From Enoplolaimus lenunculus (lineage: Eukaryota > Nematoda > Enoplea > Enoplida > Thoracostomopsidae), in the NCBI GenBank assembly GCA_030248215.1, contig JASANG010000732.1:1-64000 (forward strand): 64,000 bases of DNA. The letters are read 5' to 3'. Below the pieces are notes generated by a model that was not told where the DNA came from, did no database searches, and was given only the letters and a program-made list of their open reading frames with translations. The position numbers and the translations under genes were made by a program. This document shows positions 53,538-64,000 of this stretch, piece after piece (positions within the stretch are counted from its first letter, which is position 1; every line of letters begins with the position of its first letter).

Positions 53538-53691
53538 AATACTACTCCATTTTCCCGGTGCTGTTGTATCTGATATGTGGATTGTTTTCACAACTCCTTT
53601 TTACTCGAATGTTTTATATTTGTTTTGTGTACTGCGTTGCAAGTGGGGTTTTCGATAAAAAAATTGACGATTTGGAATTTTACTGGGATGA

Positions 53692-54028
53692 GGCTCATGT
53701 AAAGGTCAGGTGCGGAACGTTTTTCTGCATGAGTGCAGCATAGAGTAAGTAAGCTTAGTCTTTAGACTAATTTTTTCCTTAGGCTTTGGTATAAGCTCAT
53801 TCTTACGACTATAAGCGCTAGTAGATCCAAAAGAGAGGGACAGGTAGGCGTACGCCCCCTTCCTCAGAAAATTTTTTGCGATATCATGGTAAGGTGGCAC
53901 ATATCTATCATACAGTAAAAATTGCGCTTTATAACTTGTCAAGCGGCGCCCCCGTCAAAAATTTCTGGATCTCCGCTGCACCTGGGTTGTGTCTATACGC
54001 TTAGGCTTAGGAATTTGCTTATACTGCT
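53692..54028 (+). mobile_element. TTAGGC-core MITE (family C) split by another element
   Basis: Left end GGCTCATGTAAAGGTCAGG and subterminal AGAGTAAGTAAGCTTAG, then an insertion at 53817-53983, then the rest (CGCTTAGGCTTAGGAATTTG to ATACTGCTGTTAC). The right tip abuts a family A-like copy. Confidence 0.72.
53817..53983. mobile_element. Family H element inserted into a TTAGGC-core MITE
   Basis: Starts GCGCTAGTAGATCC and ends GGATCTCCGCTGC. It shares a layout and TATCATGGTAAGGTGG-like internal sequence with the copy at 16149-16309. Confidence 0.6.
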
Positions 54029-54029
54029 G

Positions 54030-54230
54030 TTACACTGAAAATTGCAATAAGTTGATTAATTAAGTCAGAGAGAATTAGCAATTTCCGGTCATTCCTATGT
54101 TAATAACAGTAAGCGAGTTGATTTAATATTCCGGCTGAGCCATAAATAAACTTAGAATGAGTAGAATCAATTCAGAATTCTGCGTTCTGAAAATATTAAG
54201 GGTCAGTCTTAATTTGAGGAGCGTATACAG
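54030..54230 (-). mobile_element. Diverged GAGTTGATT MITE (family A-like)
   Basis: Begins CACTGAAAATTGCAATAAG; internal ACAGTAAGCGAGTTGATTTA matches family A in reverse. Directly adjoins the TTAGGC-core element. Confidence 0.6.
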
Positions 54231-54667
54231 TATAAATAAAGAGATTAATACTAAAAGCCTCACCGTACACGAAATAAATAGTGTAAAGTTTAAGTTTACT
54301 CTTTTTGTTTCGCTGGTTCTACCTTCAATGTAACCTGTCGATATTTCGGTAAGCCTAAGCGTGTTTTCATTACATGAGTTTTGTCGTCAGCTGCAGTGTA
54401 AAATTGTATTTTGTTTTAACTTATTGTACGTAGCCTACGATTTCCCAATTTAGCAATATTTTGCTGCGTTTAATTCATATTGAGCAGTTCGTGAGGTCGA
54501 GAGGTAAGAGTTAATATTATCAACGTTGTTTTAGGGTTTAAACTAGAAATTTAACTAAAATTCGCTTATATTCTTTTATAGGGTTTTACCGTTTTTTGGC
54601 CTATGTGTAAACCATGGGAGAATCGTTTTTCGTTATTTGGTGTTATCACTAGAATGATATGTTTGGC

Positions 54668-55118
54668 CAATGTTTACTTTAAAGGCCGTCCCATTTTCCC
54701 GGGGCAGAAATGTACCAGGAGCACCCGACCTATTTTCCCGGGACAGCAATGTACCAGGAGTACATTCAAAAAAATATAATTGGGTCAGCAGGACAGATGG
54801 GACAGTTTTTACAGATGGGACAGTTGGGACCAGGCTCCGGTTCCGTTCGGCAATTTCGGTAGTAAAATTTTGCATACTTTTGCAAAATTTATCTTTTTAG
54901 CGTGTTTTGTTTTACGTTTGTCACAATTATAATTAAAGAATTTCCAGAATTTCGCTGAAAGTTAGCGTAAAACCAAACAATTTAACAACATATTGCAGGT
55001 ATTCTCTACAATTAACGAATTAACCATTATTTTTACAACCTATTTTGCATCATCTTTGGCTCCGGTAAGTTTCGTTGACCTCCGGCTCCGGTATTTTTCG
55101 CCTCCGGTTGCACCCTGC
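54668..55118. mobile_element. Diverged hAT-type MITE(s) (family F-like)
   Basis: Ends TCCGGTTGCACCCTG near 55118, with GGCTCCGGTAAGTTTCG and CTCCGGCTCCGG inside. The first part holds a direct repeat (TTTTCCCGGG with AATGTACCAGGAG at 54690 and 54730). Confidence 0.5.
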
Positions 55119-56866
55119 TGTCTACGCTACTGTAAAAAATTGTCCACACACCTTGTTTTAAGGGCGGCACAAAACGACGATGTTCTTAAGCTATAACGGC
55201 TTAACAGATGGTGTAATTAGCCAGTGTGGTTTGGTAGCAGGTCTTTCGAAGGGACTAAGGACAATGTAGGCCCTGTCTGGACATACTGTCAGACAATACG
55301 AGTTCCTTCGAACAGACCTTGTAAATCGCTATTAGACAACGTTCATTCGAACAAACTTTGTGTTATAAAATATGCCGAGTCCCTTCTGACAGACTCTGGA
55401 CAAAACAATTGTCTTTTAACGTAATGACAATTTAGCATCGGCATGGACGGCAACGTGACCAAGCATATTAAGCAGGTCGTTAAATATAGAGAGAGTGTCA
55501 GTTGTCAGCAGGGTCTACACAGGATATGTGAGTGACTTTTCGACATGTAATTTGGAAACAAAAAACTACAAACTTAGGGGCTCGCATTTGGGGACAGTTG
55601 TTTACAGTAGCGTAGACAGTATAACGTGGATGACCCATAAGCAGTTTATTTACAAAGTTTTTAGAACATTGACGTTTTGCATATGAAATATTTCTCTGTA
55701 ATATTATCTGTGCGGTATGTAGAGCTGGAATAATAAAATCTCAAAACGAATTATTAAACATTTGTTTTCTGCCAGCATGCAGTTTGATTTGAACACTACT
55801 AAACAGAAACTAGTGCGATTACACAGCTAGTGTACCGAGTATTGTTTTTATATGTGAATAGAGCCTACATTCTTAATTGTATGTAGCACGTATTACCTGT
55901 TGGTCAGCGCCGGAATAACTACCCCAATACCCCACATTTTTTGGCCCCACCCCTGAAAGGCCATCAGCCGAACAGGATGAAATAAAAACAGTCGAAGTTT
56001 TGAAATAGTCTAGCTTCTCGCTCGCTGTGCTCGCGAGTTTAACGCTATCATAGCGTTCCGCGATTTTTAAATGGCTTTAGACACTACACAGGCCTTACAA
56101 TAACCACTAGACTGCTAAATGCCAAGGAATTTTCCATCTGGCAACACTCGCTGGCTTAAAATTTAACTTAGGTTAATCCCACGAAACGAAATAATAGAGA
56201 AGGTAAAAGAAAATTTTAAGTGAGATTGTCATGTGACGTCTCCCCTGGTTGGAGCATATTAAGATTGTAAAAGGTTTTACATAAAATACGAGCAGTTTAG
56301 CTATTTTAAAAAATGTCAAAAACATGTTAAACATAGCTTCACTTTCTAGATCCATCATTTGGCAACTTCTGTATGTGACCTATTGAAAGGGTATCCTCAC
56401 AGCAACAAACAATGTACTCTACTTCTGTGCAAATTTGAGATCTGCAGTTGCAGTAGTTCGTTAGTTTGAAAGCCTATTACTAACTGGTGATACGTGTTAT
56501 ATGCATTTGAGAATATAGGTCAAAAGTTTTATCGTGTTCTAAAACGTTACTATAGGAGAACGACTAGATAAAAATCTTAGTTTCGGTTTTGGGCGTCTCA
56601 CTAGTACGCAAAAAACTGGTTTCTTAAACGAACAACATTTTGACCTAGTTATAAAAAGCTATTTTGAACTAGTTTATAAACCCGTGACCGTGGTAGGAAT
56701 TGATGTTAGAACATTTTTATTAGGACTAATTGCAAGTTCTTTTATTTTGAATTGATTGATGCTGTAATTTTGGCCCTTAGATATTTTGCATTAGGGTTGC
56801 TTTGTATTGTTGGTAACATAAAAAATGAATTGAATATTCACCACAGCTTTCATTTGAGATATCTTT

Positions 56867-59800
56867 ATGGTTCAAGCGAAACAAGGCATTGAAAGCCTTG
56901 TGCTGGAAGCATGGCGCGAGCAATGGTCTGAACGTGAATGGAGTTGTCGATTAAAAGCTGTAGTTGTGGAACATAATGGCTTGGATGGCAAAAAGTTATG
57001 CAGTAAGTAGTGTTCTATGTACATTGCACTACCGCTAAGCGCATTATCGAAATTATTGTGAGCGGTAAAGAAGTATTGAATTGACTAGTAAACTTTTGTC
57101 TTTCAGTATCCGACTCCTTCAGTTATTGGAGTTGGTTATTTAAGTGAAAATTTCAACACAATGTTTCACTCATTCACGCTGATCACAATTCTTTTTAGTT
57201 CGTATTAACTAGGCTTCTTGCATTACTAATATTCCTTTATCATTTTGAGCAAAACTTGAGGCCAAATATTGTGATTTTGGTTATAAGTAATGGTGTAATA
57301 TAGAGTTATGTTTCACTTTTCGCAAATAAATATACGGCAATGTTGATTTCCGGAGCCGGTGTCGAGCTTTTGCCGGACTCAGAGTCCGTCGTCCGGTTGA
57401 ATCCTAAGTATTGGTACATATTATACACAAGTCAATTTTACCATTTATATTACTTACTTTTAGCCTTACTGTTGAAGCAGGCTACACTGTCCGAAGTTCC
57501 AAATCAACTGATGTTTAGCTATTTGCATTATATGGTTGCTGCTAAGGTAATGTAATATGTCTGTTTTACGGTAAATTTATATTAAAATTAGAAACTTAAA
57601 GAGTTTAAAACGTTAAGAACTGCATAGATATCGTTTAGCATAAGTTGTAAAAGTTTTTTGGAGCGCGTACAGTTACAGATTTATATATTTTTATATATAT
57701 ATATAGATATATATATTTTTATATATATAAATATATACTTTATATATATATATAATTTGACGTTAACAGTTTGCTATATTTCGATAGAAATGGAATTTGA
57801 CATTAAAATGAATAAATTAGTTGCGGCATGCGGTATTGTTTAAGATGGTCGCTTGGGAACATCTTCTGGAAGCAGTGGTCTCGTATAAGATATTCTCACG
57901 GCCTTTGTGTATTGACGCAATACTAAACCTGGTTGATCATATTCGACGGATAAGGTAACTTTGGAATTCGTTACTAGTAGTTTGACAATACCAAAATTTT
58001 TGTCGATGCCGATGCCGATTCTTTTTGTTTTCAAATTTTTTCCGATGCCGAACCGATGTATACCGATGTTGATAGCGATGCCAGTTTTGATAAACCACGC
58101 GTGAATTATAGGATTATATACTACACTGCATTCCTATAAATGCGAAAACTTAAACGCTGGCAAACCGTTGTTGTATAATTTATGAGAAGTGTGCATTTCA
58201 ATTATGTCGACGTGTCAATTTGTTAGTATTGCAACTCACTGCTATGTGCAAAAAAACCGGATTTGCATCTGCAGTTTTTGGTGGTGCCGATGACACGATA
58301 ATCATATTTCTGTTACGTAAATTTACATTTTGTCTTCGCATAGCTGTGCTCCACTTTCTGTAGTATGACAAATAGCGTTTGTTAATTCGTTTTACATATT
58401 TTTATACAGACCTGGATTGACTGAAACGTCAGTGTTATCAGCTGCACTTTTGGCGTTAGTGCGTTGGCTACTAACGGCGGCATCACAACGGACATGTTTG
58501 GAACGAGCTTCGCGCAGTTTAAGAAGTCTTGTTCAAGATCAATTCATACGTTTTTGTCTGTACTTCGAGAGCATCGAAAATCCAGGTAAATTGTTAAAAA
58601 ATGGCATACTTTTAAATTCATTTGGTACACTGGTTAAAGATCGTAGTCATGGGTATACTTCTCTGTTAACCCTAGGTTAGTGTATGATGACTTATGGTGG
58701 CGCTATACTCGTCGTGCTGCGCCGTTGGTCGCCGTGCGTCAGCCGTAAGGTGCCGTCCGGCGTTGTCCGTCACCGTGAGTTGTTGTACGCAAGTTACTCT
58801 ATACACGTATGCTACCGTATAGTGACGGACGGCGCCGTCAGGTGACGGACGGCACCGGATATCAATAAAAGTATAGTGCAACCCTTAAAAGTACATAGTG
58901 TTGTTTGAATTTCAATCCATAGATTTAGCTTTGCTGTACCTTGCATAATTCAGACGAATTTGACAAAGTCCGCACTCAAACTAATGCTATTTTTGGCGCG
59001 CTTTCTTCAACGAACAATGCAGATGCGAATGCAAATACAGTCGTAACTCGCCAGATATCTGCCAGCCCTGTAAATGCCGGTGGAAATAACGTATCAGAAG
59101 CTTTAGATACTGCCGCTAGTGGGGTTGCAGGTCAGCAAAATTCCAGTGAAACTGAAACTGGTCGTGTGGACGACGGGGCCAGTGCTAGTTCGAATTTTGA
59201 TAATGCAAGTGGCGTCAACAATACTAATAGCAATACCGATAATAATAATAATAATAATAACAATAATAGTGACAGCAACAATTATGATAGGAATACTTGT
59301 GATAATAATCATAATGGAAATAACAATGATAATAATGATAACAACAACAATAATAATAATAATAACAATAACAATAGTAGTGATAATAATACTTATAATA
59401 CTAATATTAATAATAGAAACAGTAATAATGGTAACGATAATATTAATATTATTGCTAATGATAAAAATGGCGATGGTAATATTAACAATAGTAGTAGCAA
59501 TAAAAATAACACAAGCAGTACCAACATTAAACAAGAAAATGCAAATAATGACACCAATAATGCAAGCTCAAGTAAGGACCAGAGGTGTCAAAATGGTAAT
59601 GACGGTGTCAAAGCGGAAGAAAACAAGGATGGTGAATGTAGTAGTTTGATGGAAAGTAGCAGTAACGATGTTGTGGCAGGTAACTCACGAACAACTGAAA
59701 AAGCAGAAACGAGCAATGGCGAAAATAACAACAATAAAGGCAATATTGAACTTTCTGGCATCAAAAATGATGATGTAAGTAGCGCTGATGCTAAAGTTGG

Positions 59801-62800
59801 AGAGGCTACTGTAAGCGATGTTGCAAGCACGTCAAGCAGTGTAAATTGTGGTAACCATGCGTGCACCCGTGATGAGAAAATAAGTCCCGGTGATGGCACT
59901 GGTGCCGGGAACGTTGAAACTAGTACTGGTAGTGGACGTGCTCAGCGTCCTACTAATCCTACGGTAGCTACAACGCCCCTTGGTGTCGAAGCTGTTATAT
60001 TGGATGCAGCAACAGAGCAACGTGTAAAGCGATATATGCAAGAGTTTCGCGATGCGTTGAACAAGTATGAAACCCGTTTTGGATTTGTGTTTTGGGTTTT
60101 TGAGATTAAAGTTTTGCATCGAAGCAAAGTGTATACTACGTATCAGGCAGGCTGGAAAGCGGAGCTGAATGATAATCGTTTGTGGTGGTTAGAGATAAGT
60201 CTTCGCGTAACCATGTAATGTAGTATTAGTATCTTATCTGTTCAGTAAGCATGGTGTACGTCTCTACACTTGGAATCGGCATCAGTATCGGGATCGGCAA
60301 AAATTTTGCTATTGGCATATCCCTACTTCCTATTATATCGTGTACTTACTTAATCGGAAATGGATAAAATGACATCAGAAATCGAGTTGTAATCGGCTGG
60401 GTGCAATTTTGCCATTTCGTCTTAATTTTATCAGGATAATCACTGGCCAAACATTTGCAACACCAAAATTTAAAATATATGTGACACTGTATCACTAAGG
60501 AGCTTTCAACTTTTACACCACCGTTTAAGTAATTCAAGGTTCAGATAAACATAATTTTTGCATTGTTTGTTCAGTCTGTGTCCATTACTGCCAACCACGG
60601 GTAGTGGAACTGCAAGGCGGCTTTCGACTCCCAGTGTTACAACAGGCGACGATACGCTATTGTTGAGTGTTGTGTCGTATTATGGATCGGTTCGCCTTGC
60701 GGACAATATTGCGGAAACAGTTCAAGTTTTAGATGCAATTCGCAAAACAAAGGTATGTGGGTTTTATATTTGTATTGTTTCTCTTGATACAGTGACGCAG
60801 TTCAAATGGCATAGCAAATTTTTCTGTTTCTTAAACACTATATGCGGAAGAAAAACTACGCTATTATTTCTGAGTATATTGTGAATGCGCAGCAGACCTG
60901 TGTATGGTTTGTTCGAGCGAAAAGGCATCGTGCAATTGGACCCCCTGCTGCCCAATACAATCACTGAAAAAAGTTTAGTGGGAGAGAGACTAATTTTCAA
61001 GTTAAGTTTTCCACAAAATTTCTATTTCGTTGGAGCGAAGTGTAATCCTGGTTCCGGAATTCCTAACTGTTTTTGTAACGCTTCGAAGACCCATCGCCAA
61101 AGAAAATATTATACACGTACCTGCCTGTTATCCTGGTATTGTGTTTAGCTATGCTTGTTGTTGACAGGACGTGACTTGGTGCTACGTTTTCGAAGCTCTA
61201 TTACGCGGTTCGTTAATGCTTCAATTCGAAGCGTCAGCGCCAAACGTTCAAGAATCGTCATTGGCCGCGTTTGCGTATCTGCGAGTGCCACGACTTCTTA
61301 AAGATATAATTTTAGTGTCTGGTGCGACTACAGGCGCATCACGGGACGATCTTGTGACCGCTCTTGAACGTCTTGTAGCCGCACCAGCCAGTGGTACTAA
61401 CAGCGGCGGCAGTGGTTGCGGCGATGCCAATAGCTCAACAGCAGCTGCTGCAGCAGCTGCGGCTGCGGCTATAACCGCTGTTCTAACTGCCGCACCGTTG
61501 CTGAATCGTTTAGACGCTAGACCTACCGCTATAGCGATTCCTTCGCTAACGTCTGCAGCCCTCTCGGCGACTTTTGCGCCGCCGCCTCCTCCGCCGCCTG
61601 CAGCGAATTGTTTTGCGAATTTGTTGACTGAGTTGCAAAAAGCTGATCTTGTTGCAGATCAAACCACTGCAACTAGGTTGCTAGCGATACGTCATCAGGA
61701 ACGGATGTCGTCTGGGATAGCGTCGATTGGAATGCCGGCAGCGGGAAGTGGAAATGAAACTACGAGTACAGGATCTTCCGCAGGTAGGTGGTAGAATGTA
61801 GTCGCCATGAGTAGTGATTTGAAATTTGGTTTCAATCCTTCACATGAATATTTTATATTTAATATAAAGCATAGGTTCACACTGGGATTTGAAGCCCGCT
61901 GACTTTGCCACGCCACTCGAACCCCATGGAACTGTCACGTATTTTGAAGTGGAGCTAGTGATAATTCTTAGATACCGTGCATCGTAAATCAAAAATCGCT
62001 AAAACGACGAGAAATCATACATTTGAAAAATATAATTTCAACACCAATGTTCTAGTCTAACCACAAACTTGTCTATATCGCTTTGAAGGTGCGTAAAACG
62101 TTTACGAATGAATTTACTAATCGATATCATGTGCATAGTCTGTTTGTTCTAGCCGGTCAGGGATCAACATCGCTTGTTCTCAAAGCTGAGCCAACGTTTT
62201 ATACGCTTTTGAAATCATTTTATTCGGATTTTGCAAAGAATCAAGAAAAACTTGTACAAATGATGCATCATATGATCACAGGGAAAAGTTTTGAGTTTAT
62301 TTGTGCGGCCGCCGCTGCGACTGGACGCCTGCATTTATTCGTTCGAAAATTAGTTGAATTTAATGAATGTCGTGGCCCTTGTGGAACAGCGCTGTTCGAT
62401 TTATCATCACTGCTTCTTGCGAGAATTGTACAAATGTATGGTGATAGATTTTTGAATCTTATAGTTCCACCTGGGACAGCAAATAGCATTTCTTCCGCTT
62501 GTGGAAATACTGCTGCGACGGTTGCCGCTGGGAAAGATGAACCGCATCTTCCATGCGCAACAGGGGCTAGTGGCAGTAATAGTGCAACGAGCGCTGTCGC
62601 AGCTGCTGCAGCCGCCGCGGCCCAGTCTGCAGTCTTCCAGTGTTGGAAACGACCTCCAGCTGGTCTTCCGCCCACTGGCTGGATTCTGAGATCGACTTCA
62701 AACTCACCACAACAGATTGAGCCACAAAATGCCAAAGACAATTGTAGTCCAGAAGTAAAAGTAATGATCGGTCAAGCGACTAAGCTATTAGATGCTATTT

Positions 62801-63947
62801 TAGAAGCCGGGTCCAGTGTTAGTAGCACCGGGTCGGCGTCGGTAGCGTGGAAGACGGCGCTTGCGAACTCGGGTCTTGTCGCTGTTAATGGGCCGTCCCA
62901 GCCGCCTGATGAGCTACAAGTTGTGCTTCGAGTAATTCCAGCGTTAACAGCAGTGATTCTGAGGCGGCTGAGAGAGCCGCAGGTATGTTATTTGTTTACA
63001 ATTCTTTAATTGTTGGGGTCTTTTCGTATACCGTCGCCATAGATATAAAAATGTAAGGTATATCTTAAAATGGATATCAAAACATGCAGCAGAAGCTGGA
63101 TAAACGGTATAGGATATCAATGCAGGTCTTGGCTCTTGTACAATTTTCCGCTTAGGCTTAAGCAAGGGCTTAGGCAGGCTTTAATAAGCCATGTTACAAG
63201 GTTAAGCGTAAAAGTTGTATCAGATTTTTAACAGCCCAGGTTCCATCCAGACTGCTGTTGTTATACTGTTATACCGGTTCGGTTTATTTGTAGAATAGTG
63301 AAACATATCTTTCGCCTGATGCAATCAAACGTGCCCTCAGTGTATTGTCTCCTGAGGTTTGTTCGCTATTGCTCGCGCTGGCTCATTCACTCGCGTGTCT
63401 TGATAACCAAGCAGCTGCTGCAGCCCTTGCTTCAAACAAATCCACAGAAAACATTAATTCAACACCGAATGCAGTTTTATGTCCTGCTAAAGCGTCACCG
63501 CTGGCTGAATCTGTCACTAAATTTGCTGATATACTTTTGGCACATGTGATAGCAACTTCACAACAACAACAAGCAGCGAATGATTGTTCCGGCAGTGGAG
63601 GTCAGAAAGATTCGAGTACAAATTCGGCAGTCGATAAGCAATATTCGGATCGGTATACGTTTATGGCGTTCATGATCAGACGCGTGCTTGAGCCGCTTGT
63701 TCATAGACCCCCTGCACCGCTACCGTTAATCGCAACTGCTGGCGGGGGGAACGCAGTTCTCTTACAACATGCGACTGTGGCGTCGATACTGGCTGGACCT
63801 CTGCCGATTTTGTCGCGTGATACCCTCCGACAAATTTGGGCGGACGCAAGCCGGTACGGCTGGCTTAGGCCAAGCGTAATCGGGCTGCTCGAGAGACAGT
63901 TTCAAACGGCGGTCGGTGTTGACGCGTGGGCTAAAATTTGGATTGAA
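56867..63947 (+). CDS. MED24: Mediator complex subunit 24 (3' end off right edge)
   Basis: Tail-module subunit of Mediator, which links activators to RNA polymerase II in the nucleus. Nine exons: 56867-57002, 57464-57546, 57845-57954, 58410-58585, 58954-60064, 60575-60752, 61168-61783, 62153-62982, 63294-63947 (then GTGAGC); 1298 codons, all phases consistent. Family matches in order: LVLEAWREQWSEREW, VPNQLMFSYLHYMVAAK, VAWEHLLEAVVSYKIFSRPL, LALVRWLL, FEALLRGSLMLQFE, SLVLKAEPTFYTLL, HHMITGKSFEF then AAAAATGRL, and LRQIWADASRYGW. These cover only about the first two thirds of the human protein (989 residues), so this copy is much expanded. The extra length is an Asn/Ser-rich insert in exon 5, an Ala run and a Pro run in exon 7, and Ala/Ser insets in exons 8-9. 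The remaining exons lie right of 64000. Confidence 0.96.
57970..58100. repeat. Family M repeat in MED24 intron 3
   Basis: TCGATGCCGATGCCGATTC and CCGATGCCGAACCGATG words as at 45.5 and 60.3 kb, starting right after MED24 exon 3. Confidence 0.5.
58696..58886. mobile_element. Family E GC-rich palindromic MITE, complete
   Basis: GGTGGCGCTATACTCG at the left and AAAAGTATAGTGCAACCCTT at the right, with CCGTCCGGCGTTGTCCGTCA arms. Lies in MED24 intron 4, near the acceptor of the large exon 5. Confidence 0.75.
59219..59480 (+). repeat. AAT/AAC-rich tract coding polyAsn in MED24 exon 5
   Basis: Imperfect AAT/AAC/GAT trinucleotide array, in frame, coding about 87 residues that are mostly Asn with scattered Asp, Ser, Gly and Thr. 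It lies between the N-terminal helices and the next conserved block. The opposite strand reads as a hydrophobic Ile-rich phantom ORF. Confidence 0.93.
60215..60330. repeat. Family M repeat in MED24 intron 5
   Basis: ATGTAGTATTAGTATCTTAT, GGAATCGGCATCAGTATCGG and TTGGCATATCCCTA; counterpart of the 45.5-kb copy. Confidence 0.55.
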
Positions 63948-64000
63948 GTGAGCGTTTTAGCTAATGCATAGAGTAGCGAAATAGACCGGATTCATTCACT

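Larger units (their letters stand above)
51358..56866. other. Gene-free interval between CACNB and MED24
   Basis: Contains family G, B, C, H, A and F-like elements (52.5-55.1 kb). The rest is AT-rich. A GC-rich spot at 52352-52395 forms a small GGGGCGGCA/TGCCGCCCC inverted pair. 51.4-52.4 and 55.2-56.8 kb show nothing further that I can support. Confidence 0.55.

Noticed and set aside
59103-59649. Ile-rich ORFs that look like membrane proteins
   Set aside because: Antisense and +1 readings of the AAT/AAC array in MED24 exon 5.
1-64000. CRISPR array, operon or bacterial-type defence system
   Set aside because: The window is spliced animal DNA; all direct repeats are microsatellites, tandem duplications or MITE copies with no unique-spacer pattern.

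Overview
This is intron-rich, AT-rich DNA from an animal. It holds five protein-coding genes of metazoan families (ARHGEF17, WDR1, EMC4, voltage-gated calcium channel beta, MED24). All are split into short exons with GT..AG introns, mostly a few hundred bases to about 1 kb long, and the gaps are packed with short terminal-inverted-repeat elements. MED24 and ARHGEF17 are animal-type genes. Gene spacing (about 12 kb), low GC, glutamine- and asparagine-rich proteins and MITE-filled introns suggest an invertebrate with a fairly compact genome. I cannot name the species. The interspersed TTAGGC-like arrays resemble the nematode telomere unit, but here they lie inside a dispersed element and are not good evidence for a nematode.

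Layout. (1) 21.3 kb down to the left edge, minus strand: an ARHGEF17-like RhoGEF whose 3' end runs off the window. I placed 19 coding exons. They encode a 1.2k-residue disordered polyQ N-terminus, a DH domain in five small exons, a PH-like domain in three, a linker and the start of the C-terminal propeller. (2) 21.3-30.9 kb: no host gene found; a 5'-truncated RTE-like LINE and many MITEs. (3) 38.8-30.9 kb, minus: WDR1 (AIP1), complete except for its first short exon. (4) 43.6-42.1 kb, minus: EMC4, two exons, complete. (5) 45.8-50.9 kb, plus: calcium channel beta subunit (CACNB), 11 exons, with a possible alternative last exon at 51.3 kb. (6) 56.9 kb to the right edge, plus: MED24, nine exons, 3' end missing.

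The five genes act in unrelated processes: Rho signalling, cofilin-driven actin turnover, ER membrane-protein insertion, calcium-channel assembly and Mediator transcription. Nothing suggests a functional cluster. EMC4 and CACNB are divergent, about 2.2 kb apart.

The unusual content is the repeats. At least ten families of short inverted-repeat elements are present. Three stand out: one with 27-bp inverted ends around degenerate TTAGGC arrays; one of about 255 bp with eight copies in the ARHGEF17 introns; and a 263-bp TTAA-flanked piggyBac-type MITE that carries a tRNA-Gly-like segment. Splice sites were read by eye and checked by reading-phase continuity. Family assignments rest on remembered family sequences, not on searches.
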